DNA from: Saprospiraceae bacterium
GTDB taxonomy: Bacteria > Bacteroidota > Bacteroidia > Chitinophagales > Saprospiraceae
Assembly: GCA_016715105.1 (NCBI GenBank)
Contig: JADKBO010000023.1
Coordinates: forward strand, 1 to 64,000
Direction: 5' to 3'
Length of the DNA stretch: 64,000 nucleotides
Shown one piece after another: positions 34,164 to 45,169 of the stretch (the stretch's first letter is position 1; each line of letters begins with the position of its first letter). The notes beneath the pieces are model-generated. The model was given only the letters and a program-made list of their open reading frames with translations. It did not search any database and was not told the origin of the DNA. A program made the translations under genes and the position numbers.

Positions 34164-37100
34164 TTATTTAATAGTATTCGAGCCAATTACCTCAACAGTA
34201 CCATTTTTACAATTCATACCTTCAATGATGTTATTTCCCATCAATTTAATAATGCTCTCTAACCCAGTCAGTCCTCGTAAGTCGTCTCTGCTGCTGTTAT
34301 TAGTTAGAACATTTGTATTTAGCAATTCTAAAAAGCTTTGGACTGAAGAAACTCCTGCACCTTCTTTTTCTGCAAAATTGTTATTGATTTCATTATCAGC
34401 AAGTTCTGTTTTAGAAGAGTTTACTATAAATAATCCTCCACCACTTGACGCGTCGTTTTCTTTGATTGTGTTGTATTTCAATAATCCAGACGCACCATTG
34501 ATATAAACACCTCCACCATTGGAGTTATTTAACCATGAACTATTTACAAAAATGGAATCTGGATCCAATCCAGTCTCGCCTACTCCACCTTTAATTATAC
34601 AGTACTGAATGGATGATTCCTTGTTGGTATTTGTCCACATTGCTGAGGTATCCATCACTATGGTATGATAAGATGGAAAACTGGAAAACTCCTTTCTACC
34701 AACCAAATTCGTTTTGTAAGCTGTCGAGGGTGAGTCGTCACCACCACCAGGAAAACCACCTATTATTGTCAAACCTTGTCTTATGTGGAAAGTCAAATCC
34801 CGATCATTACCCGTAGTGATTTCTTGGCCTTTCATCGTCACATCCATTTCATATGGCTTAGTCTCTGGGAAATAAGTTCCTTCAGTGATCAGTATGGTAT
34901 CCACATTTGGACAATTATGGGCAACGAATAATGCTTCAGATAAAGTTTGAAATGCTTTAGACCAGCTTTGTCCATTAGCACCTGCAACAGCATTGGTATC
35001 TACATAAATTACATTTGAAATACATGGGTCTCTGAAAGTCTCATAAGCACCAAGATCAACTTGATAATTCATGACCCTGGCTTCATGTTTTGCATCATAT
35101 TTTACACTATCAGCTATCAGATTTTTATTCCCAACATTGATAAGTGGACTTATTGTTTGAAGAATTAAACCATCATCACCATTTCCAAAAACCATATCTG
35201 TACCCAAAATATTTAATGTATCTTCAAATTTTGGATCAAGGTTATATACATTAGCTGCATTCACAAAAAGCACATTGTTATTTGCGCTGGTGTAATCATT
35301 TTCAGCAAATTGCATTGCATTATTATTGAAAACATTGAAAGACTCATTGAATACGTCGTTATAGAAATCCGCACCAATGACATTTGCACCTGACTTTGTA
35401 TTTTGATAAAAAATATTGTTTGTCAAGTCATTGGCACCTAGAGCAGTCCCAAAAGCGCCACCATCAATAGAGCCTTCATTTTGAAAAAACGTATTATTTT
35501 GAATTTCACTAAATCCATAATAAGTTTGAATTCCACTTCCTGATCGAGCTGTATCCTTATAGAATACATTGTTGACTATCAATAATTCAGCATTACCAGC
35601 ATTGATACCTCCTCCTGTATTTTCAGATTTATTTTTTGTAAAAAGATTACTTTCAATCTCAATATCACCTCCAGCAATTGATAAGCCTCCGCCATTTTGC
35701 ACTGCATTGTTTGAAGTAAATCTATTTTTATACAAACGACCAAAACTGTTTTGAATATGTATACCTCCGCCACCAAACTGATTGGCAGAATTATTACTGA
35801 TAGAATTGCTGTCTAATTTAAAATTTGAATTTTCAATAAAAGCACCTCCACCATATTTTGAAATATTTGAGCTTACGGTATTGTTGATTAATGTTACATC
35901 CGTTTGTTGTGCAAATAGCCCACCACCCCACAAGAATGTTGTCGAATTTTGGTGAATCAAATTATTGATGAGAATGGTAGAATCTTGGAAAAGGAAAAGT
36001 CCACCTCCTTGACTTGCACTATTTTCTGAAATGGTATTATCCATGAGTGTATTGAAACCTTGTGTAAAGTAAGCACCCCCACCATCAACACCTATGTTAT
36101 TAGAAATGACGTTTTGAATTATATCATTTTTACCACCATATAAGTATAAACCATGTCCCAAGTTGTCATGAATTACATTGTCGTTTAAAGTAATTTTCTC
36201 AAGGAAATCTCCATATATACCGGCACCGACATCGTATTTTATTAAATGTTTATTGACTGTCAAGCCACCGAAATTGATGGAATGTCCTTTGGTGACATGA
36301 AAGCCATCAAAAATTATCTTTTTTAGGCCCGTCCAAGTGCCATTATCTCCACCCAATAAAACCACGTGTCGTGCATCGAAAGTGCTGTCTGAAATATCCC
36401 CACTCAAAGTTGAAGGATATAAATCCCTGTTCCTATCTGTACCACTATTTTTGTAACCACCATAAACATACAATCCAGCCCTGACATGAAATGTTTTGTC
36501 CAAATCAGAGGTAGTATATAATTCTGTACCTCTCTGATCGTCCTGCATTTCAAATGGTTTGTAGCTGGGGTAATAATCTCCTTTTGCAACGTGGATTTCT
36601 TCAATATTGGGGCATGATTGTGCAACGTACAAAGCGGTTGACACTTCACTCAGTGCAGTATTCCAATCAGAGCCTTCACCTCCACTTACTTGCTTATCAA
36701 CATAAAGTTGAACATCTGTAGGACATTTGAAGGTTTCATATGCACCTATGTCTCTAAACCCCCACTCTCGCAAACTGTAAGTAATATCGTGCGTCAAATT
36801 ACCATACGAAGTTCCATTATTTATAGCCGGAGAACTAATTTTTACATTAAAGCCATCGTCCGCTGTACGATATTTATTATCCGCACCATCCACGTCCAAG
36901 TCATCAGCAAATACAGGATTTATATCTCCTAAAGTGCCTGGACATGAAGTGCAAAGTGGGTGCCCTCCCTTTACAATGCTGTTGGTCAATGTCATTGCAC
37001 CCGTCAAAATACTGATGGGATTGGAATCATAATAAATATTATTTCTTAAAATTGGATTATTACTCACCGTATAGATGGATTCACCCTCATCTGCAATATT

Positions 37101-40100
37101 TGCATAGGCAGTGCAATTTATTTGCTCAAAGAAATCATTTTTATCGTTGTAAACTGCTCCACCGAGACTTACCGCATTTGTTGCATCATTGTTATGAAAT
37201 AAGCTATTCCACACAAAAATGCTGTCACAGAGATAGGCGCATAATCCACCTCCTTGAAGATCTGTTATATTTCCATCAAAAGCACATCGATCTATAATCC
37301 CTTGCGATTTTGTTGTAAAAATGCCACCTCCTTGTCCATTTGTTGTGGTGGTATTAAAAATAAAGTCAGAGTCTTCAATTTTGAATTGATTTTTGATATA
37401 AAATCCACTACCATATTTAGCAATATTGCTTTTCACAATATTATGATGAAGGATATTTGTTGTTGAGTCCATATACATGCCTCCTCCATTATCAAAAGCT
37501 GTGTTGGATGAAAAACCATTGTACCCCAGGTCAAGGTTTTCACCTTGCCTAATGAACATTCCTGCCCCATCTCCACTCGTATTTTGTTTTATAGAATTGT
37601 TTTGAATGGATGTGCTTTTGGTGCCATAGCTATACAAACCACCTCCTTTTTCATCTGAATAATTTTGCTCTATGGTACTATTTTTGACTGCATGAAAACC
37701 ATTGGTCATATAAAGTCCACCGCCATAACTCGCCTGGATCAGACTATTATTGACTTCCAATTCGTAAGGCTTATTGTTTGCATTTGCATCTTTCACAATG
37801 ACGCCATCAACAACCGTTGTATCCTCTCCTATGAACCAAAAAGGACTAGACGCCATCAAAACCGTGTGGTAAGATTGGTTGCTGCCGTTCTGATTGATGT
37901 CTCCACTTAGTATAGTATTGAAGGCACTCAAATCTCTTTCAGTACCTCCAGTGCCATAACCTCCTAATAATATTACTCCATCTCTGATGTGGAAAGCAGC
38001 ATCACGTGGATCAATTGTTTCAACCTCTATGCCTTGGAGATAGTGTTGCATATTATATGGCTTTGCATTTGGATAATAAGTCCCTTGAGCCACGCAAATG
38101 TATTTCACAAATGGGCACATATGAGTAATAAATATTGCCTCATCCAGTGTTTTGAAAGCTTGTGCCCAAGAACTACCATTGCCTGATATTGCTACAGTAT
38201 AATCTACAAATAAAGTATCAAAAATACCTTCAGGACATTTCACGTTTGGCCCCTCGTATGCTCCTAATTCAACAATGCTTTTTTGAATTCTTGGGGAACC
38301 ATAGATATCTGTAGTGATATAAGGAGGAATGGCAGCATTTGCGCCAACATTGATCATTGGTGAACCGACCAAAAGTCTTAAGCCATCATCATAAGTGCCA
38401 TATTTGTTATCATCACCGGCCATATCTAGAGTATCATAAAAAATTGGGTTTATATCAAAAAGATTTGCTGTTCCACCTCCCAATTCATTATGATTCGTTA
38501 CATTATAATTTGCATCTTTATCAAGTTGCATTCCATTATTATTGAATGCAATAGTAAGAGGTGCAGCAGAATGTTGATAATCGCTTCCAACTACATCAAA
38601 CAAACCATTTTTCTTATTTCTATGAAATATATTATTGTAAATGGAAAAATTACCTCCATCAACATACAATGCTCCTACTTCTGTTGACGAATTGTTGAAA
38701 AAGGTATTATTCACAACAGCATGAGTGCCTTGCAACAAAGTCAAAGCCCCACTTTTAAAGATGGATTGATTGCCATCGAATGCATTGTTAATGATAATGC
38801 CAAGCCCATTTTCGATTTCGACACAAGCAGTTGTATCCGCGTTGTTGTCAACAAAATAATTACTGATTAATCTATAATTGCCATCTACAGATGCGATGCC
38901 CGCAGCTATATTAGCATGGTTTTGTTTGAATACAGAATTTTCGACAATGGTGGTATCTGTATTGAGGAAGATGGCACCACCAATATTTGCTTGACTATTT
39001 TCAACAGTACAATTCACAATTTTATTTGTACCTCCATAAACTGTGATTCCACCTCCTTGTGACTTAAAAATGTCATTGTTATTGACGGTCAATTTTTGAT
39101 TTGGGGCCTCATTGGCCTCTCCCCCGATGATGTGAAATCCGTCCAGAAGTGTAGTATCTTGAGGATCTGTCCAGTAATCTTTGTGATAACTCATCATGAC
39201 GGTGTGTAATACAGAAGTATCTCCAATAATGCCATGTAAGATTGTTTTATTTTTCTCTGAATTACGGCTACCAATACCACTACGCACAATAAATCCCCCG
39301 TACAAATCTACGCCAGCCCTTAAATTAAAAGTCTTGTCTCTGGCATCTGATGTTACAATTTCAATACCCTTGCCAGTAGGTTGCATTTCGTAGGGTTTAG
39401 AATTGGGTGTATACTCGTCTGCGGAAACGTTGATAACAGAAACATTGGTACATTCCTGGGAAAGCCATAAAGCTACATCAAGGTCAGTCAAAGCTGATAG
39501 CCAACCTGCGCCTCCAGTTGTATGAACATGATTTTTGTTGACATAAAGCGTATCCAGCGCCACACAATTGAGTTTCTCATAGGCTCCTATATCCGTTTGT
39601 GGGCCTAGTATTCTTGGAATGCCCGCTATGTCAATAGAAGCAAGGGGAGCAATTGCTTGATCAAATCCTGCGTCTATTCCAACACTAAATTCCCCCAAAA
39701 CCAAACCATCATCCCTGGTCATATACACATTGTCAGGACCATCAAGATCAGAGACGGCTATAAAATCCGGAAAACCACTAAAGATGTTATTGCTAGAGCC
39801 AATTCCCAAGTCATTGTTGGTCACTCCAGCATAAGTTGGTGCGCTCAATTGCAATAAATTATTTTTGAATATGGGGGGATAATCGACTTCAAGTTTATTA
39901 TATCTATAATCTGACCCTGCAATCGAAGTAAATATTCCCAGAGCGTTTTGATAAAATATGTTGTTTGAAATTTCTACGGTATCCCCTTTAAAGTAAGAGA
40001 CATAAAGTCCACCTCCGCGATTTGGGTTAGTGGATTTATTGGCATAAAAAGTATTGTTTGTAATGTGCATATCAAGATTTAAATAATCTGTGAGATTAGT

Positions 40101-42083
40101 GTTACTAACATTTATTCCACCTTCTAAATCATTTGCAGCAATCACATTGTTATACACATTCCCTAAAGATATAAAAATGCCCGTGCCATTATCAATAATA
40201 TAGTTGTTATAAACTTGACCAATGTCCACAGATATGCCTATACCATTTTCTTTTATGACATTGTTGTGGATAGTAGCACTGTCACTTATAATTGCCGTAG
40301 CATTTCCAGAAAATGTATTCCCCCGTACGGAGGAAGCGCCTTTTACCCCATCTGAAAAATTATTCAAAATGGTATTGGAGTAAACATCGGCATCATTGTC
40401 TCCGAAAATATAAATGCCTTTTTTCTGATTAGCCTTTATAATATTGTCATGGATTTTTGTGAAGTTATTGTAATGAAATATATCACCTGCATATCCCTCA
40501 CCATAAACGGCAAATTCCAGTGATGCTGGATAAATGATTATTTTCTCTTCTGCATAAATGCCATCTAGGTAATTATTCTCTATGTTATTATTATATATTT
40601 CACATGAATCTCCAAGTATTTTTATACCATTCCCATAGTTGTTTTTTATTGAATTGAAGGAACACGTACTTCTAAATGATTGCAAATAAATTGGCTCAGA
40701 AGGATTGGCATTTATATCATTCCCTGTAATATTATGATTACTTCCTTTGATGTCAAGGATGATGCTTGAATCTCCAAGTAAATTATTAGAAATAATATTA
40801 TAATTGATATTACAACTGTCGCCCTCTACTGTGATTAAAGAACCTTTGGGCTCATATAAGAAATAGGTAGAAGGACTTGTTGTATGGTCAGTAATGGTAT
40901 TGTTGGCTATCTCAACATGGTCTCCTATCACTTCAATAGCAGAAGCCTTGAGTGCTCTGTTTTCTTTGATGATGTTTCCATTTATTTTCACATAATTACT
41001 TTTAATTTTAACACCAGCCCCTGTTGAAAAATAACTTTCCGTTCTAGCGTCCCTAGTCATTTCAGCAAAGCCACCTTTTATGGTAAATCCATCCAATATG
41101 GTGGTATCAGTAGCATTATTGTTGGGCTCATGAATAGAAACAATATTTCTTGTAAAACTCCCTGTAAGTGTAGTAAAATTGATTGAAGGGTCTCTGGTCC
41201 CGCCTCCAGTCGGATAGCCACCAAATACAGAAAGCCCAGGTCTTAAAATAAAAGTAGCAGATCTATATTCCTCAGCCGTTTCACTTGGGTACCAATTGAA
41301 AGGATCTGGGTTATAAATACCTTGTGCTACCCTAACTTCTTGTACCGATACACATCTTCTTGCAAAATTTAAAGCAATATTCAGATCATTGAAAGCTGTT
41401 GCCCAAGATAAACCATCACCTGAAATTGGATTATTAATATCTACATACAATGTAGAACCACTTGGACAAAGACTTGTATTCCACATATAAGCTCCAATTT
41501 CAGCCAACGCTGCCTTGCCTGTGACTTGTGGGACAAGGCCATCATCGTCTGTAAAAAATACATTATCGATGCCATCAAGATCACTCGGATTAATATAGTC
41601 AGGAGACTTTGATCTTATTCGTGGATAGACCACAACAGAGCCTTGAATTATTGAATTAACAGCAGGCAAATGAGGCTCTCCATGATTGTGGATGTTTGGG
41701 GAATTACCGTATACTATACTGTTGGTAAATACCATTTTTTCATCAACGATGTTTGGCGCATACAAAACACTACCATTGCTGGCGGTATTCCCGTAGTAAG
41801 TGCAAAAATCAATTTTGAAATTAAAATAACTATAATCTATATATGACGGAACAGCTCTTGGTGGATCGGACAGAAACATAGCACCACCTTGATTGGCAAG
41901 ATTATTGGCAATTACAGATTTTTCAATCAACGCAATTTGATAATTTTCATTACTAAAAAATAGCCCACCTCCTTGATTAGCGCTATTGTCAGTGATGGCA
42001 CATCTATCCATATTTAAGGAAGTATTTTTACCATAAAAGCCACCTCCTTGATTGGCTGCCTCATTGTTTGATAAAAACATCAA
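34164..42083 (-). CDS. Giant modular beta-helix surface protein, main part
   Basis: The 2,639-codon frame is the body of a secreted protein whose signal peptide lies in the separate frame 42131-42625. Five to six modules repeat: each starts with a short Ser/Gly segment such as YVDINNPISGDGLSWATAF with LNIALNFARR, continues with right-handed parallel beta-helix coils rich in Asn and Gly (NNTIxxN, GGGLY), and closes with DIGAYE-type turns near 41,480, 39,580, 38,250, 36,740 and 35,040. Such proteins are beta-helix adhesins or polysaccharide-active surface proteins; no catalytic site is visible. No C-terminal T9SS sorting domain is recognised and the last module ends abruptly at IIEGMNCKNGTVEVIGSN. 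The ATG at 42083 is a frame-restart, not the real start. Confidence 0.85.
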   Translation of the reverse strand: MMFLSNNEAANQGGGFYGKNTSLNMDRCAITDNSANQGGGLFFSNENYQIALIEKSVIANNLANQGGAMFLSDPPRAVPSYIDYSYFNFKIDFCTYYGNTASNGSVLYAPNIVDEKMVFTNSIVYGNSPNIHNHGEPHLPAVNSIIQGSVVVYPRIRSKSPDYINPSDLDGIDNVFFTDDDGLVPQVTGKAALAEIGAYMWNTSLCPSGSTLYVDINNPISGDGLSWATAFNDLNIALNFARRCVSVQEVRVAQGIYNPDPFNWYPSETAEEYRSATFILRPGLSVFGGYPTGGGTRDPSINFTTLTGSFTRNIVSIHEPNNNATDTTILDGFTIKGGFAEMTRDARTESYFSTGAGVKIKSNYVKINGNIIKENRALKASAIEVIGDHVEIANNTITDHTTSPSTYFLYEPKGSLITVEGDSCNINYNIISNNLLGDSSIILDIKGSNHNITGNDINANPSEPIYLQSFRSTCSFNSIKNNYGNGIKILGDSCEIYNNNIENNYLDGIYAEEKIIIYPASLEFAVYGEGYAGDIFHYNNFTKIHDNIIKANQKKGIYIFGDNDADVYSNTILNNFSDGVKGASSVRGNTFSGNATAIISDSATIHNNVIKENGIGISVDIGQVYNNYIIDNGTGIFISLGNVYNNVIAANDLEGGINVSNTNLTDYLNLDMHITNNTFYANKSTNPNRGGGLYVSYFKGDTVEISNNIFYQNALGIFTSIAGSDYRYNKLEVDYPPIFKNNLLQLSAPTYAGVTNNDLGIGSSNNIFSGFPDFIAVSDLDGPDNVYMTRDDGLVLGEFSVGIDAGFDQAIAPLASIDIAGIPRILGPQTDIGAYEKLNCVALDTLYVNKNHVHTTGGAGWLSALTDLDVALWLSQECTNVSVINVSADEYTPNSKPYEMQPTGKGIEIVTSDARDKTFNLRAGVDLYGGFIVRSGIGSRNSEKNKTILHGIIGDTSVLHTVMMSYHKDYWTDPQDTTLLDGFHIIGGEANEAPNQKLTVNNNDIFKSQGGGITVYGGTNKIVNCTVENSQANIGGAIFLNTDTTIVENSVFKQNHANIAAGIASVDGNYRLISNYFVDNNADTTACVEIENGLGIIINNAFDGNQSIFKSGALTLLQGTHAVVNNTFFNNSSTEVGALYVDGGNFSIYNNIFHRNKKNGLFDVVGSDYQHSAAPLTIAFNNNGMQLDKDANYNVTNHNELGGGTANLFDINPIFYDTLDMAGDDNKYGTYDDGLRLLVGSPMINVGANAAIPPYITTDIYGSPRIQKSIVELGAYEGPNVKCPEGIFDTLFVDYTVAISGNGSSWAQAFKTLDEAIFITHMCPFVKYICVAQGTYYPNAKPYNMQHYLQGIEVETIDPRDAAFHIRDGVILLGGYGTGGTERDLSAFNTILSGDINQNGSNQSYHTVLMASSPFWFIGEDTTVVDGVIVKDANANNKPYELEVNNSLIQASYGGGLYMTNGFHAVKNSTIEQNYSDEKGGGLYSYGTKSTSIQNNSIKQNTSGDGAGMFIRQGENLDLGYNGFSSNTAFDNGGGMYMDSTTNILHHNIVKSNIAKYGSGFYIKNQFKIEDSDFIFNTTTTNGQGGGIFTTKSQGIIDRCAFDGNITDLQGGGLCAYLCDSIFVWNSLFHNNDATNAVSLGGAVYNDKNDFFEQINCTAYANIADEGESIYTVSNNPILRNNIYYDSNPISILTGAMTLTNSIVKGGHPLCTSCPGTLGDINPVFADDLDVDGADNKYRTADDGFNVKISSPAINNGTSYGNLTHDITYSLREWGFRDIGAYETFKCPTDVQLYVDKQVSGGEGSDWNTALSEVSTALYVAQSCPNIEEIHVAKGDYYPSYKPFEMQDDQRGTELYTTSDLDKTFHVRAGLYVYGGYKNSGTDRNRDLYPSTLSGDISDSTFDARHVVLLGGDNGTWTGLKKIIFDGFHVTKGHSINFGGLTVNKHLIKYDVGAGIYGDFLEKITLNDNVIHDNLGHGLYLYGGKNDIIQNVISNNIGVDGGGAYFTQGFNTLMDNTISENSASQGGGLFLFQDSTILINNLIHQNSTTFLWGGGLFAQQTDVTLINNTVSSNISKYGGGAFIENSNFKLDSNSISNNSANQFGGGGIHIQNSFGRLYKNRFTSNNAVQNGGGLSIAGGDIEIESNLFTKNKSENTGGGINAGNAELLIVNNVFYKDTARSGSGIQTYYGFSEIQNNTFFQNEGSIDGGAFGTALGANDLTNNIFYQNTKSGANVIGADFYNDVFNESFNVFNNNAMQFAENDYTSANNNVLFVNAANVYNLDPKFEDTLNILGTDMVFGNGDDGLILQTISPLINVGNKNLIADSVKYDAKHEARVMNYQVDLGAYETFRDPCISNVIYVDTNAVAGANGQSWSKAFQTLSEALFVAHNCPNVDTILITEGTYFPETKPYEMDVTMKGQEITTGNDRDLTFHIRQGLTIIGGFPGGGDDSPSTAYKTNLVGRKEFSSFPSYHTIVMDTSAMWTNTNKESSIQYCIIKGGVGETGLDPDSIFVNSSWLNNSNGGGVYINGASGLLKYNTIKENDASSGGGLFIVNSSKTELADNEINNNFAEKEGAGVSSVQSFLELLNTNVLTNNSSRDDLRGLTGLESIIKLMGNNIIEGMNCKNGTVEVIGSNTIK

Positions 42084-42130
42084 TCATATTGACCCCGCCA
42101 TCAACCACATAACGCCAGCGCCATTATTCC

Positions 42131-42625
42131 TCAAATCTCTATACCGTCGATGAAAATAGAGCCACCAACATTGGCCATACCATACCTTACTGAAAGGTTC
42201 TGTAGGGCGACAAGGCTATTACTCAACAAAACATGATGAGCATTGTCAGAATGGTTGCCCAAGACCCCAATATCCCCGCTTAATATGGTACTATGAGCAC
42301 CGGTCACAGGAGTTGCACTTCCACCTAAATACCCTCCTTGGATAGTCAAATTTTTATTGGCATAAAATGCAAAATCTCTGTTGTAGGTACACCCAACACA
42401 CCCCGCTGGGTAAGCATTTGGTGTATAAATTCCTGCTTCAAGTCTGATGGTTCCACCATCAGGTACGTCATTCAACATAGCTTGAAGATCGTTTGATGCG
42501 GTAGCCCATGATAAGCCATCTCCAGCAGGTGTACCAAAAATTTGACTTACATACCGTATTTGACTAATGCCAGATACTGTGAAAATCGTACAAATTAGGA
42601 AGGTTGAAAAAGCTCTTTTTAACAT
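42131..42625 (-). CDS. N-terminal part of the giant beta-helix protein
   Basis: The 164-codon frame carries the signal peptide (MLKRAFSTFLICTIFTVSGI) and the first module start (GTPAGDGLSWATASNDL with SGDIGVLGNHSDNAHHVLL). It stops at 42131 after VGGSIFIDGIEI. The expected continuation RNNGAGV...VVDGGVNMIDVFLSNN is spread over three frames in 42060-42131; restoring one T in a GTTATG run and one in a T5 run, plus a two-base change, would join it to the main part. The complete protein would be about 2,820 residues. Confidence 0.75.
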   Translation of the reverse strand: MLKRAFSTFLICTIFTVSGISQIRYVSQIFGTPAGDGLSWATASNDLQAMLNDVPDGGTIRLEAGIYTPNAYPAGCVGCTYNRDFAFYANKNLTIQGGYLGGSATPVTGAHSTILSGDIGVLGNHSDNAHHVLLSNSLVALQNLSVRYGMANVGGSIFIDGIEI

Positions 42626-42945
42626 AAAACTTTCATTTTAAAATTCTATAATTTTAAATTCTGTTTGGAAACCAATGGATAAGCATTTCACAAAATAAAT
42701 TTTTTGGGTTGGTTTAATCATTTGTTATTTGACTTCTGTGCTAAAAAAATTATCTGTTAACTTCCTAAAAGATGAACTCACTTTTATGTAATTGATACTT
42801 TTGGAGGTACAGAAAAGGCTGTAATTTTTGAATCCCATTATGCAAATTCACATCAGGATAACATTTCAACATCGGCAATAACTTTGGACATACAAACATA
42901 AGTCAATACTTAGGTCAATTCCAATAGCAGGTATCTGTCATTTTA
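42626..42945. other. Gene-free intergenic stretch
   Basis: Region upstream of the giant gene and downstream of the LuxR gene. I see no promoter box with a full TAnnTTTG match and no repeat or RNA gene. Confidence 0.4.
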
Positions 42946-43716
42946 CTAGAGTAAATTGTATTTGAAAGCATAACCCATTAACTCGGCAGAGGTTTTGGAA
43001 TTGGTTTTGTGCCGGAGATTTCGTTTATGATTTTCGACGGTGTGGTATGATATAAAAAGGGATTCTGCAATTTGTGGTGTATTCAAACCTTTAGCCATCA
43101 AAATGAGAATCTCTTTTTCTCGTTTGGTGATGTTGGCCAAATCATGCGCTTGAAGTTCGTTTGAAATAATCTCAAGCGTGTAAAATTTATTGGAATTTTC
43201 TCTTTTATCCATTAATGTCATCATACAAAACAACTCTGTTTTGAGGTGTGAAATATCTGTGACAATGACTAAGCCGCTGACGACTTCATTATACTCGTTG
43301 AGACATGTTACAGGGTATTGAATCAATACCCATCGATACTCAGAATGATGGTCGGCCATTCTGAGATACATATTGATATTTACATGATCGTTTGTTGTAT
43401 GCAACTGAATGGAAAAATAAGTGGCAGCAAGAAAAAAATCTCTATCATTTGGATGAATGTTTTCCAACCAAAATTGTACTGTATTTCCAGTCCATTCAGA
43501 CTTTGTATAAGGAGTGAATAAGTGAATATTATCACTCACTGAATAAAAACTCATATTGATTTGATCTGGGATGAGCCAGAATGACGGACCTATGGCAAAA
43601 TCTGGGATTTTATCGATGTACTCTTGAAAAAACCTCTTAAAATCAATTGTGACACCCATATCTCTTTTGACATGAATGTCAAAATTAGATTCCGATATAG
43701 GAGTAAGTTTTTCCAT
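42946..43716 (-). CDS. LuxR-family regulator with PAS-like sensor
   Basis: From the ATG at 43716 the product has 256 residues. The N-terminal two-thirds is a PAS-like sensory domain (SFYSVSDNIHLFTPYTKSEW; YRWVLIQYPVTCLNEYNEVV). The C-terminal 65 residues are a GerE/LuxR helix-turn-helix: LANITKREKEILILMAKGLN followed by TPQIAESLFISYHTVENHKR. No phosphoacceptor receiver domain is present. It may sense a small molecule or redox state and control nearby surface genes; that is inference from position between two envelope genes. Confidence 0.83.
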   Translation of the reverse strand: MEKLTPISESNFDIHVKRDMGVTIDFKRFFQEYIDKIPDFAIGPSFWLIPDQINMSFYSVSDNIHLFTPYTKSEWTGNTVQFWLENIHPNDRDFFLAATYFSIQLHTTNDHVNINMYLRMADHHSEYRWVLIQYPVTCLNEYNEVVSGLVIVTDISHLKTELFCMMTLMDKRENSNKFYTLEIISNELQAHDLANITKREKEILILMAKGLNTPQIAESLFISYHTVENHKRNLRHKTNSKTSAELMGYAFKYNLL

Positions 43717-43879
43717 AAATATTTTATTACCAAAATGGATATACAATATTATAAAAGTTATTTGGACCTATCACTTTTCACTGGATAAAATTTCGAAAAT
43801 GGCATTGTTAGATGCGTGAGATTTTACGCCGCCATATTACAACATATCATTTGTTATGGCCTAATATTTTACGCCGCTA

Positions 43880-45169
43880 CTAGTCCAACAATCTCCACCT
43901 GATGCCCAATCTCAATTTTCCGTCATTCCACGGATGTCGGTATGTCTGGAAATAAATGGTGTCTGACAAATAATCTTCCACATTGTCTAAGCGCACAAAC
44001 ACACGAAAGGTGGATACTTTGGCATTGATGAAGGCGGATGTCATATTGAATGCAGGGACATCTGCGTCTACATTGTAAAATTGTCCATTGAGCGGCATGA
44101 AAGCAAGGCCTTTGTAGGCAGGTATGATTTGTCGTTCTATACCGATATCTACATCCAGGACTTTTTTGAAAACCTTCCTTCTTAGATATAAAGCGTGTTT
44201 AGAAAACCATGGTGGTAATTGGATATTGGCGTTGCTGTAAGTCTGAAAGGTAAAGGAATTGTCGAGGTGAAAGCTCTTGAATTTAAAATTTTGTTCTACA
44301 CTGATGACGGTCTGACTTACGCTTGCATCAATTTGCTGAGGTCTTCCTTCTCCATCCCAATAAACCAAATTTTGAACTACACCCTGCTTCAATGACAAAT
44401 TGGTCTTTGTGAATGGCACTCTCAAATTTCCAAAAACTTGGAAACCAGTCATTCCTTTTTGGTCATTATCGTAAAAAGTAGTACTGTTGATTGCTAAATT
44501 GGAGACCACATTTCCAGGTTCAAGATTAAATACTGCCAAACCAGGATTTAAAGAAGCCCATTTACCAACATTCAATAAAAATCCACCCTGAGCATAAAAT
44601 TTGCCCACATTAGAACCCAAACCTAGTTTACCTTCAACATCCAAATTGAGTATTTTCCCAATGGGTACAATACCTCGGGCATATGCGGTGATGTCATTTC
44701 TGGTCTGTTTCTCGGCTTCATTGTCAAATTTGATGAAGTCATGAATGATGCCAACCTTACCACTTATCCCGCCATCTGTAGAATTGTACAACGAAAAATC
44801 ATTTGAAATTTTCAAGACTTTGTTATAAAGCCTGAGCCCTCTTTCCTCAACAAAATAATCGCCATAAAACGCGGCAGCACCTTGGGTGACATCGTCGTAA
44901 AATTTATATTTATCCGTCTGATAAATCAATCGATGTTGCACCACAAAATCAGATGGTTCAATGATGGAATCACCTAGCCTCAAAGTATTTTGGATAACGA
45001 TATTCTGTTGATCTTTGCGCACTTCAGCATTGGTTCTGAAAATTGGAATACGTTCTCTGAAATTGAAATTTGGTTGGTCAAAGAGTGAATCGGTCGTTAC
45101 ACCTCCATTGTTTTCCTCCGTATTTATGTTGTTGAGAATAACCACAAAAGTATTCAGCCGACCTTGCAT
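43880..45169 (-). CDS. Putative Bacteroidota porin, C-terminal part
   Basis: The 429-codon frame is the C-terminal two-thirds of an outer-membrane beta-barrel of the Bacteroidota putative porin (Porin_10-like) type. Alternating polar/hydrophobic strands run through the sequence and the last strand is GKLRLGIRWRLLD. The ATG at 45169 is internal: the frame is open further upstream, reading VRKESMQGRLNTFV, and joins the N-terminal frame after a frameshift near 45,170. The restored length is about 650 residues. Function: probable nonspecific or small-solute channel. Confidence 0.75.
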   Translation of the reverse strand: MQGRLNTFVVILNNINTEENNGGVTTDSLFDQPNFNFRERIPIFRTNAEVRKDQQNIVIQNTLRLGDSIIEPSDFVVQHRLIYQTDKYKFYDDVTQGAAAFYGDYFVEERGLRLYNKVLKISNDFSLYNSTDGGISGKVGIIHDFIKFDNEAEKQTRNDITAYARGIVPIGKILNLDVEGKLGLGSNVGKFYAQGGFLLNVGKWASLNPGLAVFNLEPGNVVSNLAINSTTFYDNDQKGMTGFQVFGNLRVPFTKTNLSLKQGVVQNLVYWDGEGRPQQIDASVSQTVISVEQNFKFKSFHLDNSFTFQTYSNANIQLPPWFSKHALYLRRKVFKKVLDVDIGIERQIIPAYKGLAFMPLNGQFYNVDADVPAFNMTSAFINAKVSTFRVFVRLDNVEDYLSDTIYFQTYRHPWNDGKLRLGIRWRLLD

